64,000 bases of DNA from Clostridium sp. AM58-1XD (GTDB lineage Bacteria; Bacillota; Clostridia; Lachnospirales; Lachnospiraceae). The stretch covers positions 1-64,000 of the forward strand of contig NZ_QSDR01000018.1 of NCBI RefSeq assembly GCF_003464085.1, read 5' to 3'. Positions 1-9,066 of the stretch are shown here, one piece after another. Position numbers and translations under genes: made by a program. How positions within the stretch are numbered: the first letter of the stretch is position 1; every line of letters starts with the position of its first letter. Under the pieces are notes generated by a model. The model had not been told where the DNA came from and did no database searches. It worked only from the letters and a program-made list of their open reading frames with translations.

Positions 1-1
1 G

Positions 2-100
2 GCGACAGGAGCTACGGGAGCGACAGGAGCAACAGGGGCGACAGGAGCTGCGGGAGCAACAGGGGCAACAGGAGCGACAGGAGCGACAGGACCGGCAGGA
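2..100 (+). repeat. Nine-base tandem repeat coding for Gly-Ala-Thr collagen triplets
   Basis: Eleven consecutive units of nine bases of the form gc(g/a/t)-ac(a/g)-gg(a/g) encode Gly-X-Thr triplets, with Ala at almost every X; one unit has Ala instead of Thr, and the last is Pro-Ala-Gly. The array runs off the left edge, so its full length is unknown. Such arrays often vary in copy number through recombination or slippage. Confidence 0.9.
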
Positions 101-601
101 GATGAAACAGGGTGTGCATGTGTTGCACAGATGAGAAATATCCTCCAGCAGATCATACAGCTTTATCCGACGAGTACTATTATTGTTTCAATGGAAAGCG
201 GAAATAATGCAAGCGGCCGGCCGGGAAGTCTTATTCCAGCACCAAATTCGAATCCAAATGCAGGTCTGTTTCTGCTGACGAATAATCAGGGAGTCGTACA
301 GGAAGCGCTATCGATTTGCAGAATTGCCTCCGTCCGTATTACGAGTGCCACGTATAATAGTGCCATTGTTTATATCCCGTCACCTACACCGGCACCTACA
401 GGCTGCGGAGCAAACTGTGAGGCTGCTGTCCGTTCCTATCTGCCGATTGGCACCACAGGTGCTGCGATTAACGCTGGAGGACAGACGGTAGGACAGGGAC
501 GAGTTTTGATAAATACGTTTGGCGTAGTGGTTCTTGTTGGTTCGAATAACAGTGATCCGACGTTTATTTCAACGTGTAAGGCAGAAATTATTACAAAATA
601 A
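2..601 (+). CDS. Collagen-like repeat surface protein, C-terminal part (5' truncated by window edge)
   Basis: The reading frame is open from base 2, so the gene starts before the window. The first 33 visible codons are Gly-Ala-Thr type triplets, the collagen-like pattern of spore-surface (BclA-like) and other exported glycoproteins of Bacillota. A compact C-terminal domain of about 165 residues follows. It begins after a short Cys-containing linker (GCACVAQ), is rich in Ser, Asn, Gly and beta-branched residues, and contains a second Cys pair (TGCGANC). By analogy with BclA-type proteins this domain probably trimerises and nucleates the triple helix; that is inference. A phage tail-fibre role is the main alternative, because a pyocin-knob protein follows. 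No membrane anchor is visible in the part present. Confidence 0.8.
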   Translation, partial: ATGATGATGATGATGAAGATGATGATGATGPAGDETGCACVAQMRNILQQIIQLYPTSTIIVSMESGNNASGRPGSLIPAPNSNPNAGLFLLTNNQGVVQEALSICRIASVRITSATYNSAIVYIPSPTPAPTGCGANCEAAVRSYLPIGTTGAAINAGGQTVGQGRVLINTFGVVVLVGSNNSDPTFISTCKAEIITK

Positions 602-846
602 GAAATGATATCTATACAGAAGAAATAGAGAGAGGCACAGTAGCAAAATCGGATATAAAAGAAAATCATGGATGTCCCCGGTACCGGATTACGTTTTTAG
701 GCAGTGGCTCAGCCACTCCATCTGGCAGCGGGGACTGTTGTTTTTCTACGGCAGCGTCCGCGTTCATGAGAATGTGGGGACAAATTATCTTTCGGATAGT
801 TGTAATATGGTATTAACAAATATAACGATCAAAGGAGGATTAACAG
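602..846. other. Intergenic stretch, no gene supported
   Basis: The 245 bases between the collagen-like gene and the knob protein hold no ORF with convincing coding signal. One longer frame crosses the next gene's ribosome binding site and runs into it out of frame, so it was discarded. A GC-rich patch around 700-765 contains a perfect but loopless palindrome (agtggct-c-agccact) that may end the upstream transcript. It lacks a clean U-tract, and I see no confident promoter. Confidence 0.4.
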
Positions 847-1464
847 ATGCCAGTCTACACAAATATGCAGGCGGCCGAACGACTATCAGAGATTCATGCA
901 ACGGATACATTGGGTATATTAGGCGCTGCTGGGTCAGAGGCAGTATCCCAGGCGCTCATAGACGCGATTGCAGATCGAGTAGTAACAAAACTGATTGAAA
1001 AGTCACAGGTTGTAAATAATCTGTTTGCAACAGAGCCTGGAAATGTCTTGGATGCTGTACAGGGAAAGGCTCTGAAGGATATGCTCGATCATATGAATAA
1101 TAGTTTATCATCTAAGGCAAATGAATTGCATACCCATGATGATAGATACTATACGGAATCAGAAATTAGCAATTTATTAAGCAGTTATAAAAAACGTTAC
1201 GATGGTAACATAAGCAATGGATCAGGGTTCAATCAGTACCTCACACAAGGACAGTACTTCGTTGGTTCCAATGCAGGCACTGCTAACGGTAATCCATATA
1301 ATGGTTATTGTTGGGGTATATTATTTATTTTTGTCAGTGATGGTCTAACCTGGAACGGAGTAAATAATTGGATATGGCAAATATTTTTATCTACAAGTGG
1401 TCATGTATATTTACGCCAGAGAATCAATGCAGATGAATGGAGTACATGGGTAACATGGCTTTAA
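847..1464 (+). CDS. Tail-fibre-like protein with pyocin-knob-type C-terminal domain
   Basis: The 205-residue protein starts at an ATG seven bases after a strong AAAGGAGG site. The N-terminal 60 residues are predicted helical. The middle carries a histidine-rich segment (HTHDDRYYTESE) of the kind that joins modules in phage tail fibres. The last 90 residues, with GFNQYLTQGQYF, a Trp-rich core and a WSTWVTWL end, fit the pyocin-knob fold of phage and tailocin receptor-binding proteins. It therefore probably binds a surface receptor or is part of a phage-derived or surface appendage. No other phage genes are visible downstream. The family assignment is by pattern recognition only. Confidence 0.7.
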   Translation: MPVYTNMQAAERLSEIHATDTLGILGAAGSEAVSQALIDAIADRVVTKLIEKSQVVNNLFATEPGNVLDAVQGKALKDMLDHMNNSLSSKANELHTHDDRYYTESEISNLLSSYKKRYDGNISNGSGFNQYLTQGQYFVGSNAGTANGNPYNGYCWGILFIFVSDGLTWNGVNNWIWQIFLSTSGHVYLRQRINADEWSTWVTWL

Positions 1465-1590
1465 ATAAATCTTATATGAAAATAGGAACTTATTGCAAAG
1501 GAGAAGTTGCATAGTGCATAGAATCGAAAAAATAAAGCGGAACAGGATAGTTTACTAAGAAGGAATGCATTATCAAAGCAACAAAAAAGC

Positions 1591-1632
1591 CTTATTTTAA
1601 GCGGATTTTATAACAAATCTGCTTAAAATAAG
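1591..1632 (-). terminator. Intrinsic terminator of tRNA-Arg (possibly bidirectional)
   Basis: An 18-bp stem (1591-1608 with 1615-1632, one G-T pair) and a six-base loop are followed on the minus strand by GCTTTTTTG. This is a strong terminator for the tRNA upstream on that strand. The plus-strand flank (ACTTTCT) is a weaker U-tract but could also stop transcripts from the knob-protein gene. Confidence 0.8.
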
Positions 1633-1646
1633 ACTTTCTAAAAAAC

Positions 1647-1718
1647 TGCACCTGATAGGAATCGAACCTACGCACGCAGCTCCGGAGGCCACTGCTCTAT
1701 CCACTGAGCTACAGGTGC
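1647..1718 (-). tRNA. tRNA-Arg (anticodon CCG)
   Basis: The minus strand folds into a complete cloverleaf. The seven-pair acceptor stem GCACCTG/CAGGTGC is perfect, followed by TA, a GCTC/GAGC D-stem, an anticodon stem with loop CTCCGGA, a short variable loop and a GTAGG/CCTAT T-stem with loop TTCGATT. The anticodon CCG reads the arginine codon CGG. The discriminator base is A. CCA is not encoded; the next bases are GTTTTTT, so CCA must be added by nucleotidyltransferase. It sits alone, not in a tRNA cluster, next to a phage-tail-like gene, which makes it a plausible but unproven integration target. Confidence 0.95.
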
Positions 1719-1775
1719 AACAGTGATATTTTACTACATTTTTTGGGGGACTGCAAGCACTTATTTCAGTTTAGG

Positions 1776-1804
1776 TTGCTTTTTGAATTATATTTTGATA
1801 AAAT
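1776..1804 (+). promoter_or_regulatory. Sigma-A promoter for the membrane protein gene at 1853
   Basis: TTGCTT (1776-1781) and TAAAAT (1799-1804) are separated by 17 bases, with an extended TG motif just before the -10. It lies about 45 bases upstream of the next start codon. Confidence 0.65.
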
Positions 1805-1852
1805 AGACAAAGACTGGAGATATAATCATCCGGACAGGAGGATACAGCAAGA

Positions 1853-2791
1853 ATGAGAAACAGAAGGCCAAGGGATAAGAGAACGATGGGCGGCTTTGAC
1901 GCACAGAGGTATCTCCGCCTGTTAGCAATTCCCGTTATTGTAGTCATTTTAATTCTTGTCATTGTAATCGTGGACAGGTCTCCTAAATCAAAAGAAGCAG
2001 ATGTTAAAGGAAAGACGACGGAGGTGACGGCAGAAGGCGACGCTCCGGCTGGCTCAGACGGCCAGACCGAGACGAAACCGGAGGAGCCGTTTACATTGAA
2101 AAAAAGTGAGATTCCAGAAATCAACGCTCTCATGGAATCATACTGCCAGGCAAAGGCGGAATGCGATGCAGAAACTATGTATGAGCTTTTTGGAAAGACC
2201 GATACAGCAGGCATGGAAGAGCTGCGTGAGAAGATGCAGTGGAGAGCAAAATATATAGAGTCTTTTCAAAATATTACCTGTTATACGATGCCGGGACTAG
2301 ATGAGAATTCCTATCTGGTATATGTAAGTGCAGATATAAAGTTCCGAGTGACAGATACACTGGCGCCGAATCTCATGTGGTGCTATGTGACAAAGAATCA
2401 GGACGGCAGATTTATTATTTCTGAAAACGTATCAAATGATGTGCTCTCTTATGTAGCACAGGCAGAGCAGTCGGAAGGTGTGCGTCTACTGGCAGCTCAG
2501 ATTAATGCCAGGCTGGAAGAGGCGGCGGCCTCCGATACAAAGCTTGCAAGCGCATATGGAATGCTGAGGAAAGGGGCTCCGGCTCCTGGAGAAGAAACAA
2601 CAGCAGCCATGAGCCTTGAGACGACTGCTGCGGACGGCAGTGAGAATGCAGAGGACGGAACAGGTACTTCCGAGGGAGAAACTTCTTTGGAAGGAGAAAC
2701 TTCCAATGAAGAGGGAAGCGGTGATGGTGCGGAAGAGTCATCTGCTGCAGAATCACCCGTTTCTGAAGGAGATCAGAGCGCGGAGCAGTAA
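1853..2791 (+). CDS. Membrane-anchored protein with NTF2-like extracellular domain and acidic tail
   Basis: The 312-residue protein begins with a short basic cytoplasmic segment, then one hydrophobic helix (about residues 24-41, LAIPVIVVILILVIVIV). A Thr/Glu-rich linker and a folded domain of about 125 residues (about 80-205) follow; the domain resembles the NTF2-like or SnoaL-type fold in Lachnospiraceae proteins of unknown function. The last 100 residues are a low-complexity Glu/Ser/Gly/Thr tail, probably disordered. The predicted topology is a single-pass protein with most of the chain outside. No catalytic motif is recognisable. It has its own promoter and RBS (AGGAGGATACAGCAAG-ATG). Function unknown. 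Confidence 0.8.
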   Translation: MRNRRPRDKRTMGGFDAQRYLRLLAIPVIVVILILVIVIVDRSPKSKEADVKGKTTEVTAEGDAPAGSDGQTETKPEEPFTLKKSEIPEINALMESYCQAKAECDAETMYELFGKTDTAGMEELREKMQWRAKYIESFQNITCYTMPGLDENSYLVYVSADIKFRVTDTLAPNLMWCYVTKNQDGRFIISENVSNDVLSYVAQAEQSEGVRLLAAQINARLEEAAASDTKLASAYGMLRKGAPAPGEETTAAMSLETTAADGSENAEDGTGTSEGETSLEGETSNEEGSGDGAEESSAAESPVSEGDQSAEQ

Positions 2792-2927
2792 TGCAGAAGC
2801 ACGGATGGCCGGAGGTTTTATGCCTGAAAGAATCAGTAGATAAATGAAAATAAGGGACAGGGGGCTGCTGCAGGTCTGGGAAATCAGGCCGGCGGCGGCT
2901 CTCTTCACGTATCTCAGGAGAAAAAGA

Positions 2928-3986
2928 ATGGATGTAAAAGACTTTTATTATGATTTGCCACAGGAATTAATTGCCCAGGACCCTTTGGAAGACCGTTCTT
3001 CTTCCAGACTCCTCGTACTAGATAAGGAAACAGGAGAAATTGAGCACAGAGGTTTCAAAGATATCCTTTCCTATCTGAATGCCGGAGACTGCCTTGTGAT
3101 TAATGATACAAAGGTTATTCCTGCCAGGCTTTTTGGAGTAAAAGAAGGAACGGAAGCAAAAATAGAAGTACTGCTGTTAAAAAGAAAACAGAATGACATA
3201 TGGGAAGTCCTTGTAAAGCCGGGAAAAAAGGCCAGAACCGGTACGGTTATCCATTTTGGAGAGGGAATACTGACAGGAACAATCATCGATGTGGTGGAAG
3301 AGGGAAACCGATTGATCCAGTTTTCCTATGAAGGAATCTTTGAAGAAATTCTGGATCAGCTGGGCCAGATGCCTTTGCCGCCTTATATTACCCATCAGCT
3401 GAAAGATAAAAATCGCTATCAGACGGTCTATGCGAAGAACGACGGATCGGCGGCAGCTCCGACAGCGGGACTTCATTTTACAAAAGAACTGCTGGAGCAG
3501 ATCGAAGATATGGGAGTAAAAATTGCCCATATCACCCTTCATGTGGGCCTGGGCACATTCCGGCCCGTAAAGGTGGAGAATGTGTTGGATCATCATATGC
3601 ATTCCGAATTTTATATTGTGGAAGAGGAAGAAGCGGCTAAGATCAATGATACGAAGAAAAACGGCGGACGGGTCATCTGCGTCGGTACAACAAGCTGCCG
3701 TACGCTGGAATCTGCCACAGGTGAAGACGGTGTTTTAAAGGCTGGAAGCGGCTGGACAGAAATATTTATTTATCCGGGATACCAATTCAAAATTCTGGAC
3801 GGATTGATCACAAATTTCCATCTTCCGGAATCCACACTCGTTATGCTCGTTTCAGCGCTTGCAGGAAGGGAGCATATCCTGAACGCGTATGAAGAGGCGA
3901 TTAAAGAACGATACAGATTTTTCAGCTTCGGCGATGCGATGCTGATTCTGCCTCATCAGGAGGAACAGAAGTCAGGCATGAAGTAA
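2928..3986 (+). CDS. queA: S-adenosylmethionine:tRNA ribosyltransferase-isomerase (QueA)
   Basis: QueA moves the ribosyl group of S-adenosylmethionine onto 7-aminomethyl-7-deazaguanine at tRNA position 34, making epoxyqueuosine in the cytoplasm. The 352-residue length is typical. Recognisable family blocks include the N-terminal [15 protein letters not shown], the [13 protein letters not shown] block, the GQMPLPPYI block, the [10 protein letters not shown] block, HVGLGTF, and [11 protein letters not shown] with FSFGDAM near the end. I chose the ATG at 2928, seven bases after AGGAG, over an earlier in-frame ATG at 2844, because family homology starts here. No other queuosine genes are in view. 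Confidence 0.95.
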   Translation: MDVKDFYYDLPQELIAQDPLEDRSSSRLLVLDKETGEIEHRGFKDILSYLNAGDCLVINDTKVIPARLFGVKEGTEAKIEVLLLKRKQNDIWEVLVKPGKKARTGTVIHFGEGILTGTIIDVVEEGNRLIQFSYEGIFEEILDQLGQMPLPPYITHQLKDKNRYQTVYAKNDGSAAAPTAGLHFTKELLEQIEDMGVKIAHITLHVGLGTFRPVKVENVLDHHMHSEFYIVEEEEAAKINDTKKNGGRVICVGTTSCRTLESATGEDGVLKAGSGWTEIFIYPGYQFKILDGLITNFHLPESTLVMLVSALAGREHILNAYEEAIKERYRFFSFGDAMLILPHQEEQKSGMK

Positions 3987-4093
3987 TGGAATGCCTGTAA
4001 CAGGAGCGTTAAAAAACAGGGCAAGTTTCTGATATCAGCTTTCGTTTCCGGGCGGTACCCGGATGCAGAAGACGATATCAGAGACGGCGCCCT

Positions 4094-4357
4094 TTTCTTG
4101 TTCCATAGGAAAGCTCTCCGAACTATCCTATGGAACAAGAAATCCCTCCGGGCGGGGTCGCCCTGCGGCGGTAAGGAATGATGTCGCTGAAGCGACCCGC
4201 CGCAGGCGGAGAATCCCACGAGCAGGATTCTTTCTTATGCTATAGGAAACTTCGTTCCCTATAGCACAAAACGCTCCGCGAGGATACGCACTCCGCGCTG
4301 AGGAAATGGTCGCTGTCGCGACCGCGCTCCGGCGCGAGTGTGCGCGAAGCGCACACT
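4094..4357. repeat. GC-rich array of six consecutive hairpins (REP-like intergenic element)
   Basis: The gap between queA and the pseudouridine synthase gene is 586 bases, and its middle is almost entirely inverted repeats. H1 is a perfect 17-bp stem (4094-4110/4126-4142). H2 is nested, an outer 10-bp stem (4162-4171/4197-4206) and an inner 6-bp stem (4183-4188/4191-4196). H3 is 4211-4230 (gaatcc/ggattc). H4 is 4238-4266, 13 bp with one mismatch and loop TTC. H5 is a short gtcgcgac palindrome near 4311. H6 is 4337-4357. Parts of H1 and of the segment leading into H3 recur at 37879-37993. Open frames across it look spurious. Confidence 0.75.
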
Positions 4358-4366
4358 TTTTTATTT
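4337..4366 (+). terminator. Intrinsic terminator closing the hairpin array
   Basis: A perfect 9-bp stem (AGTGTGCGC with GCGCACACT) and a GAA loop are followed directly by TTTTTATTTT. It would stop transcription from queA before the next promoter at 4493. Confidence 0.85.
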
Positions 4367-4492
4367 TCAGAAAGGAGCCTGTCGACACCGGACAGCTTAT
4401 TATTTCAAAGATGGATGAGCTTCATGGCTACAAGTCGGATAGGTGGATTTTTTATATCTCCGATTCATGTGATTCGGACAGGAAATGACTGG

Positions 4493-4521
4493 TTGATAAG
4501 TTTTCAGGGCAATGATATAAT
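4493..4521 (+). promoter_or_regulatory. Sigma-A promoter for the pseudouridine synthase gene
   Basis: TTGATA (4493-4498) and a perfect TATAAT (4516-4521) are 17 bases apart, with an extended -10 TG at 4513. Initiation would fall near 4528, about 45 bases before the start codon. Confidence 0.8.
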
Positions 4522-4572
4522 GCAGAAAGAGTGAAAATACGAGGGACGGGAACAGGAATAAGGAGATAAAAC

Positions 4573-5313
4573 ATGGAAGAAATACGCCTGAATAAATTTT
4601 TGAGCGAATCGGGAATCTGCTCCAGAAGAGAGGCAGACCGTCTGATCGAGGCCGGAAAGATTCTGGTCAACGGAGATACGGCTCTTATGGGAATGAAAGT
4701 GGACGGAACGGAGACAATTATCTGTGACGGAGTAGATATAAGCAGCAGAAAGAAAGATAAGCCGGTGCTTTTGGCAGTGAATAAGCCGAAAGGAATCGTG
4801 TGTACAACTTCCGATAAAGACAGGGCCGAAAATATTGTAGAATTTCTCCATTATCCTGTCAGAATATATCCGATCGGGCGGCTTGACAAGGATTCCACCG
4901 GCCTGATTCTTATGACAAATCAGGGAGACATTGTCAATAAAATATTAAGGGGAAGCAATTCCCATGAAAAAGAGTACATTGTAAGAGTAAACCAGCCGCT
5001 GACGGATGAGTTCCTGCAGAAAATGAGAAGCGGCGTGGAGATCTTGGATACGGTAACAAAACCATGTTTTGTAGAAAAGACGGGCGGATACACATTCCGC
5101 ATTATTCTGACACAGGGATTAAACCGCCAGATCCGGCGAATGTGTGATGCACTGGGATACCGGGTAGTGGCTTTAAAACGGATACGGATTATGAATGTGA
5201 CGCTTGGAGAACTGAAGACGGGAGAATGCAGAGAAGTGACGGAGGAAGAGTGGAGCGAAATGTCCGGACTTCTGGAAGGATCGTCCAGCCTCCCGCGAAG
5301 AGAACAGAGATAA
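4573..5313 (+). CDS. S4-domain pseudouridine synthase, RluF/RsuA family
   Basis: This 246-residue RsuA/RluB/RluE/RluF-family protein isomerises a specific uridine in rRNA to pseudouridine. The N-terminal S4 RNA-binding domain (residues about 4-50, IRLNKFLSESGICSRREAD) is followed by the catalytic domain. The hallmark GRLDKDSTGL contains the catalytic Asp, and the late LNRQIRRMCDALGY motif is typical. The overall match is closest to RluF, the 23S rRNA U2604 enzyme of E. coli, but the exact target cannot be fixed from sequence. A good RBS (AAGGAG) precedes the ATG. It is followed within 45 bases by ligA, so the two may be cotranscribed. Confidence 0.88.
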   Translation: MEEIRLNKFLSESGICSRREADRLIEAGKILVNGDTALMGMKVDGTETIICDGVDISSRKKDKPVLLAVNKPKGIVCTTSDKDRAENIVEFLHYPVRIYPIGRLDKDSTGLILMTNQGDIVNKILRGSNSHEKEYIVRVNQPLTDEFLQKMRSGVEILDTVTKPCFVEKTGGYTFRIILTQGLNRQIRRMCDALGYRVVALKRIRIMNVTLGELKTGECREVTEEEWSEMSGLLEGSSSLPRREQR

Positions 5314-5354
5314 ATCAGCCATCATGAGGACAGGGGGATTCAAAGAAAAAATAT

Positions 5355-7315
5355 ATGGAAGAAAAAATCCTTAGAATCAAAGAATTAGTAAAGATATTAT
5401 CGGAAGCGGGAAAGGCATATTATCAGGAAAGCCGGGAAATTATGAGCAATTATGAGTATGACCGGCTTTATGACGAGCTCATTTCCCTGGAAAAGGAGAC
5501 AGGCGTGATCCTGTCAGGAAGCCCGACGCAGAATGTGGGGTATGAGGTTCTTGGCGAGCTGCCCAAAGAGGCCCATGACCGTCCGATGCTTTCCCTGAAC
5601 AAGACAAAAAGCGTGGAGGAGCTCCAGGAGTGGCTGGGAGATAAAAGCGGACTGCTGTCCTGGAAGATGGACGGACTGACGATTGTACTCACCTATGAAA
5701 ATGGTACGCTTGCGAAAGCAGTTACAAGAGGAAACGGGGAAATAGGAGAAGTAATTACAAATAATGCCCGCGTATTTGCCAACATACCCTTGAATATCAG
5801 TTATAAAGGCCAGCTGATTCTGAGGGGGAGGCAGTCATCCGGTATTCTGACTTCAATAAGATTAATGCGGAAATTGAAGACGTGGATGCCAGATATAAAA
5901 ATCCGAGAAACCTGTGCAGCGGTTCCGTCCGACAGCTGAATAACCAGATTACAGCTCAGAGAAACGTGAACTTCTTTGCATTTGCACTGGTCCAGGCCGA
6001 CGGAGTGGAATTTGAGAATTCCCGAAAAGAGCAGTTCCTTTGGCTGAAAAATCAGGGATTTGAGACAGTGGAGTGGAGAGAGGTGACTGCGGAAACTCTG
6101 CCTGATATGGTGAGAGAATTTGCGGAAGCGATCGGTACGAATGACATTCCGTCCGACGGCCTCGTGCTTTTATTTGATGACATCGAATATGGCCAGTCCC
6201 TTGGAAGAACAGCTAAATTCCCGAGGGATTCCATTGCATTTAAATGGGCGGATGAAATACAGGAAACAAAGCTGTGCTATATTGAGTGGAGTGCATCCAG
6301 AACGGGTCTGATTAATCCTGTGGCTGTTTTTGAGCCGGTAGAGCTGGAAGGAACGACGGTAAGCCGCGCCAGCGTTCACAACCTGAGTATTATGGAGTCG
6401 CTGGATCTGGGCGTAGGGGATAAGATCACGGTTTATAAAGCAAATATGATTATTCCACAAATCGCAGATAATTTGACGAGAAGCGGAGTAAAAGACATTC
6501 CAAAAGCCTGTCCCGTTTGCGGCGGGGCAACACAGGTAAAACAGGTGAATGACGTAAAATCCCTGTACTGCATCAATCCGGAGTGCCAGGCTAAAAAAAT
6601 CAAGAGTTTCACGTTGTTTGTGAGCAGAGATGCCCTGAATATTGACGGGCTCTCGGAGGCGACCCTGGAGAAATTTATCGGTGCAGGATTTATTCATGAA
6701 TTTGCGGATATTTTCCATCTCGATGACCATAGAGAAGCGATTGTGAACATGGAAGGATTTGGGGAGAAATCTTATGAAAACCTGATTGCAGCTATTAATA
6801 ATGCTTCCCACACCACACTGCCGCGTGTAGTCTATGGCCTTGGAATAGCAGGAATCGGTCTTGCAAACGCAAAAATGCTCTGCCGTCACTTCAAATATGA
6901 TTTTGCTGCCATGCGCCATGCGGATACGGAGGAAATGGTAGAAGTCGACGGAATCGGCGGAGTACTGGCAGAGGCATGGATTTCTTTCTTTTTGAGCGAA
7001 CGCAACAACGAAATTGTCGACAGGCTCCTGGCCGAACTGACCATTGAAAAGGAAGACACGGCTCAGGGAGAAGAGGCCGTTTTTGAGGGAATGAATTTTG
7101 TTATTACAGGTTCTGTGGAACACTTTGCAAACCGAAAGGAAGTCCAGGCGATCATTGAAGCAAAAGGCGGCAAGGTAACAGGTTCTGTTACTGCCAGAAC
7201 GTCATATCTGATCAACAACGACGTGACGTCAAATTCTTCTAAAAATAAGAAGGCAAAAGAACTGGGCGTGCCGATTATTTCCGAAATAGATTTCCTGAAA
7301 ATGATTGAATCATAG
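5355..7315 (+). CDS. ligA: NAD-dependent DNA ligase LigA (one frameshift in this sequence)
   Basis: LigA seals nicks in duplex DNA using NAD as AMP donor. Restoring one base gives about 653 residues, the normal length. The order is domain Ia (residues 1-60, YYQESREIMSNYEYDRLYDE), the adenylation domain with active-site Lys104 in KMDG, an OB-fold, a C4 zinc finger (CPVCGG ... CINPEC), helix-hairpin-helix repeats, and a C-terminal BRCT domain. The frame is broken at the G5 run 5824-5828: the first part would end at 5939, while the NPRNLCSGSVRQL continuation is in another frame. One more G would restore LRGEAV. The gene is normally essential, so an error is more likely than real inactivation, unless a second ligase exists elsewhere. 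Confidence 0.9.
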
Positions 7316-7384
7316 AAAATGATTAAATTAAAGAAAATGAGATTCCTGCCCGAAGACGAATCCATGCGTTGGCAGGGGAGGAGC

Positions 7385-7417
7385 AAAAGAGCAGATAGAA
7401 TTTCTATCTGCTCTTTT
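7385..7417. terminator. Bidirectional terminator between ligA and the ferritin-like gene
   Basis: A perfect 14-bp stem (7385-7398 with 7404-7417) and loop AATTT are flanked by AAAA on the left and TTTT on the right, so it can end transcripts from either side. It lies between two convergent genes. Confidence 0.85.
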
Positions 7418-7477
7418 AAAAGAATGGGAACGGGCAACTGTATATTTTTACCGTCCTGCTGATGTGGCCGGTATGTA

Positions 7478-8019
7478 TCAGGAATATTCGGCCGCCAGCT
7501 GATGCAGGATATTTGCATGAATCAGTTCGTCCTGAGCAATCGATTTAAGTTGTCCTGAACATTGCAGTCCAGGATCCATTGGGCCTGAGCCAGGTATTTG
7601 TCCGCTGCAGCTTTTTCCTGTGAAGCGGCAAACAGAAGCACCTGGTGCAGGGAAGCCGGACGTTTCCGGCAGGAGTATGCAGGCGACCACCATGTATACG
7701 GGCCCTGACGCAGGGAATAAAAATTACTGCGCGTTCGGCTCCAGAGGCGTGGGTCCTCGCCCAGTTGCATGGCCAGAGTGCCGAAAATTTCCAGATGATG
7801 CATTTCAACAATGCTTATGTTGTGAAATACCCGGGCAACAGTTTCTGTCTGATAAGTGATCAGGTGATCGTAAAAGTAAAGGCTGATTGCAGACATTTCG
7901 GAATTCTGTCCGCCAAGGTTGTCTAACATTGCCTCTGCGTACATGGGATTCGTTCCTGCAGCCTGTACAGCAGGATAGGGAAGGGATGAATGGAATTCAA
8001 TATCGGATATATTCTGCAT
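7478..8019 (-). CDS. Ferritin-like (rubrerythrin/Mn-catalase fold) protein, frameshifted near its 3' end
   Basis: The protein is about 180 residues and predicted four-helix. Metal-ligand motifs fit the ferritin-like fold: MSAISLYFYDH in helix 1, VEMHHLEIFGTLA in helix 2, ASQEKAAADKYLAQAQ in helix 3 and QDELIHANILHQLA in helix 4, giving E...ExxH-type sets. It probably binds a di-iron or di-manganese centre. The role could be oxidative-stress defence or a spore/coat-associated catalase-like function; sequence alone does not decide. The last helix is out of frame: the T-run at 7544-7546 (A-run on the coding strand) seems one base short, and without repair the chain stops at 7522 with a meaningless tail. 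Confidence 0.75.
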
Positions 8020-8079
8020 GAAAAAGATCCTTTTATGCTTTTACAGGATTGTATGAAATGGGGAAAATCATTAGAACCT

Positions 8080-8108
8080 TTGATTTTTTACATAATTTGT
8101 GGTATGAT
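8080..8108 (+). promoter_or_regulatory. Sigma-A promoter of metA
   Basis: TTGATT (8080-8085) and TATGAT (8103-8108) have a 17-base spacer and lie 44 bases before the metA ATG. No SAM riboswitch or T-box fits in the short leader. Confidence 0.6.
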
Positions 8109-8151
8109 GGCGGATAAATGATTATGAATGATAGAATAAGAGGGATGTTCA

Positions 8152-9066
8152 ATGCCAATTAAAGTTCAGAATGACCTGCCGGCTAAGGCGGCGCTGGAAA
8201 ATGAAAATATATTTGTTATGGATGAAGCGAGGGCGATGAGCCAGGATATCCGTCCTCTGGAAATACTGATTCTCAACCTTATGCCTCTAAAAGAAGAGAC
8301 AGAGCTGCAGCTTCTGCGCGTGATGTCCAACACGCCTTTACAGGTAAACTGTACCTTTCTGATGGTATCCAATCACGTTGCGAAGAATACATCTGCAAGC
8401 CATTTAAACAAATTCTACGTATATTTTGACGACATTAAAAAACAGAAGTTTGATGGAATGATCATAACAGGCGCTCCTGTGGAGAATATGGAATATGAGG
8501 AAATTCACTATTGGGATGAACTGACAAAGATCATGGAATGGAGCAGAAGACATGTGACGTCCACCCTTCATCTCTGCTGGGGAGCGCAGGCCGGACTTTA
8601 CTACCATTATGGAATTCCCAAATACGAAAGGGAAACGAAGCTTTCCGGAGTCTACAGACACAAGCTGCTCCATCGCCGAGAACCGCTTGTACGAAGTCTG
8701 GACGACTATTTTTACTGCCCTCATTCCCGTTATACGGAGGTGCGCCGGGAGGATATTCAGAAGCATCCTGAGCTGGAAATCCTGGCGGAATCCGAAGAAG
8801 CGGGCGTATTTCTTGTTATCAGCAAGGACGGACGGCAGATTTTCATTCAGGGCCATCCGGAATATGACAGGATGACGTTAGCAAACGAATACCACAGAGA
8901 TTTAAACAAGGGGCTGAATCCGACTGTGCCGTGCAACTACTATGAGAATAACGATCCGTTTTCAAGTCCGATTCTGAGCTGGAGAAATATGTCTGGAACG
9001 ATTTATTCCAACTGGCTGAATTATTACGTATATCAGGTAACGCCGTACACGCTTGAGACGGAATAG
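8152..9066 (+). CDS. metA: Homoserine O-acyltransferase MetA, predicted acetyl-CoA type
   Basis: MetA acylates L-homoserine, the first committed step of methionine synthesis. The 304-residue protein aligns end to end with the family. The catalytic Cys142 is in LHLCWGAQAGLYYHYGI, and His235 and Glu237 are in IQGHPEYDRM. Residue 111 (TGAPVE) is Glu. In characterised MetA proteins Glu at this position goes with acetyl-CoA use and Gly with succinyl-CoA, so this enzyme is predicted to make O-acetylhomoserine despite the usual succinyltransferase name. RBS GAGGGATGTTCA precedes the ATG. The gene stands alone, with no other methionine genes nearby. Confidence 0.93.
   Translation: MPIKVQNDLPAKAALENENIFVMDEARAMSQDIRPLEILILNLMPLKEETELQLLRVMSNTPLQVNCTFLMVSNHVAKNTSASHLNKFYVYFDDIKKQKFDGMIITGAPVENMEYEEIHYWDELTKIMEWSRRHVTSTLHLCWGAQAGLYYHYGIPKYERETKLSGVYRHKLLHRREPLVRSLDDYFYCPHSRYTEVRREDIQKHPELEILAESEEAGVFLVISKDGRQIFIQGHPEYDRMTLANEYHRDLNKGLNPTVPCNYYENNDPFSSPILSWRNMSGTIYSNWLNYYVYQVTPYTLETE

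Noticed and set aside
672..998. ORF of 108 codons upstream of the knob protein
   Set aside because: It contains the RBS and start of the knob gene in another frame, and no domain is recognisable.
4063..4488. Several short ORFs across the hairpin array after queA
   Set aside because: They arise from GC-rich inverted repeats, exist on both strands and lack RBSs.
5824..5828. Programmed frameshift in ligA (and similarly in other broken genes)
   Set aside because: There are no slippery heptamers with downstream structure. The required shifts vary between genes and the sites are ordinary short runs, so indel error or mutation is simpler.
6170..7123. Minus-strand ORF (317 codons) inside ligA
   Set aside because: Shadow of the ligase coding strand; no RBS or recognisable domain.
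8020..8151. SAM riboswitch or T-box before metA
   Set aside because: The leader between the promoter and ATG is under 45 bases and has no aptamer or terminator.
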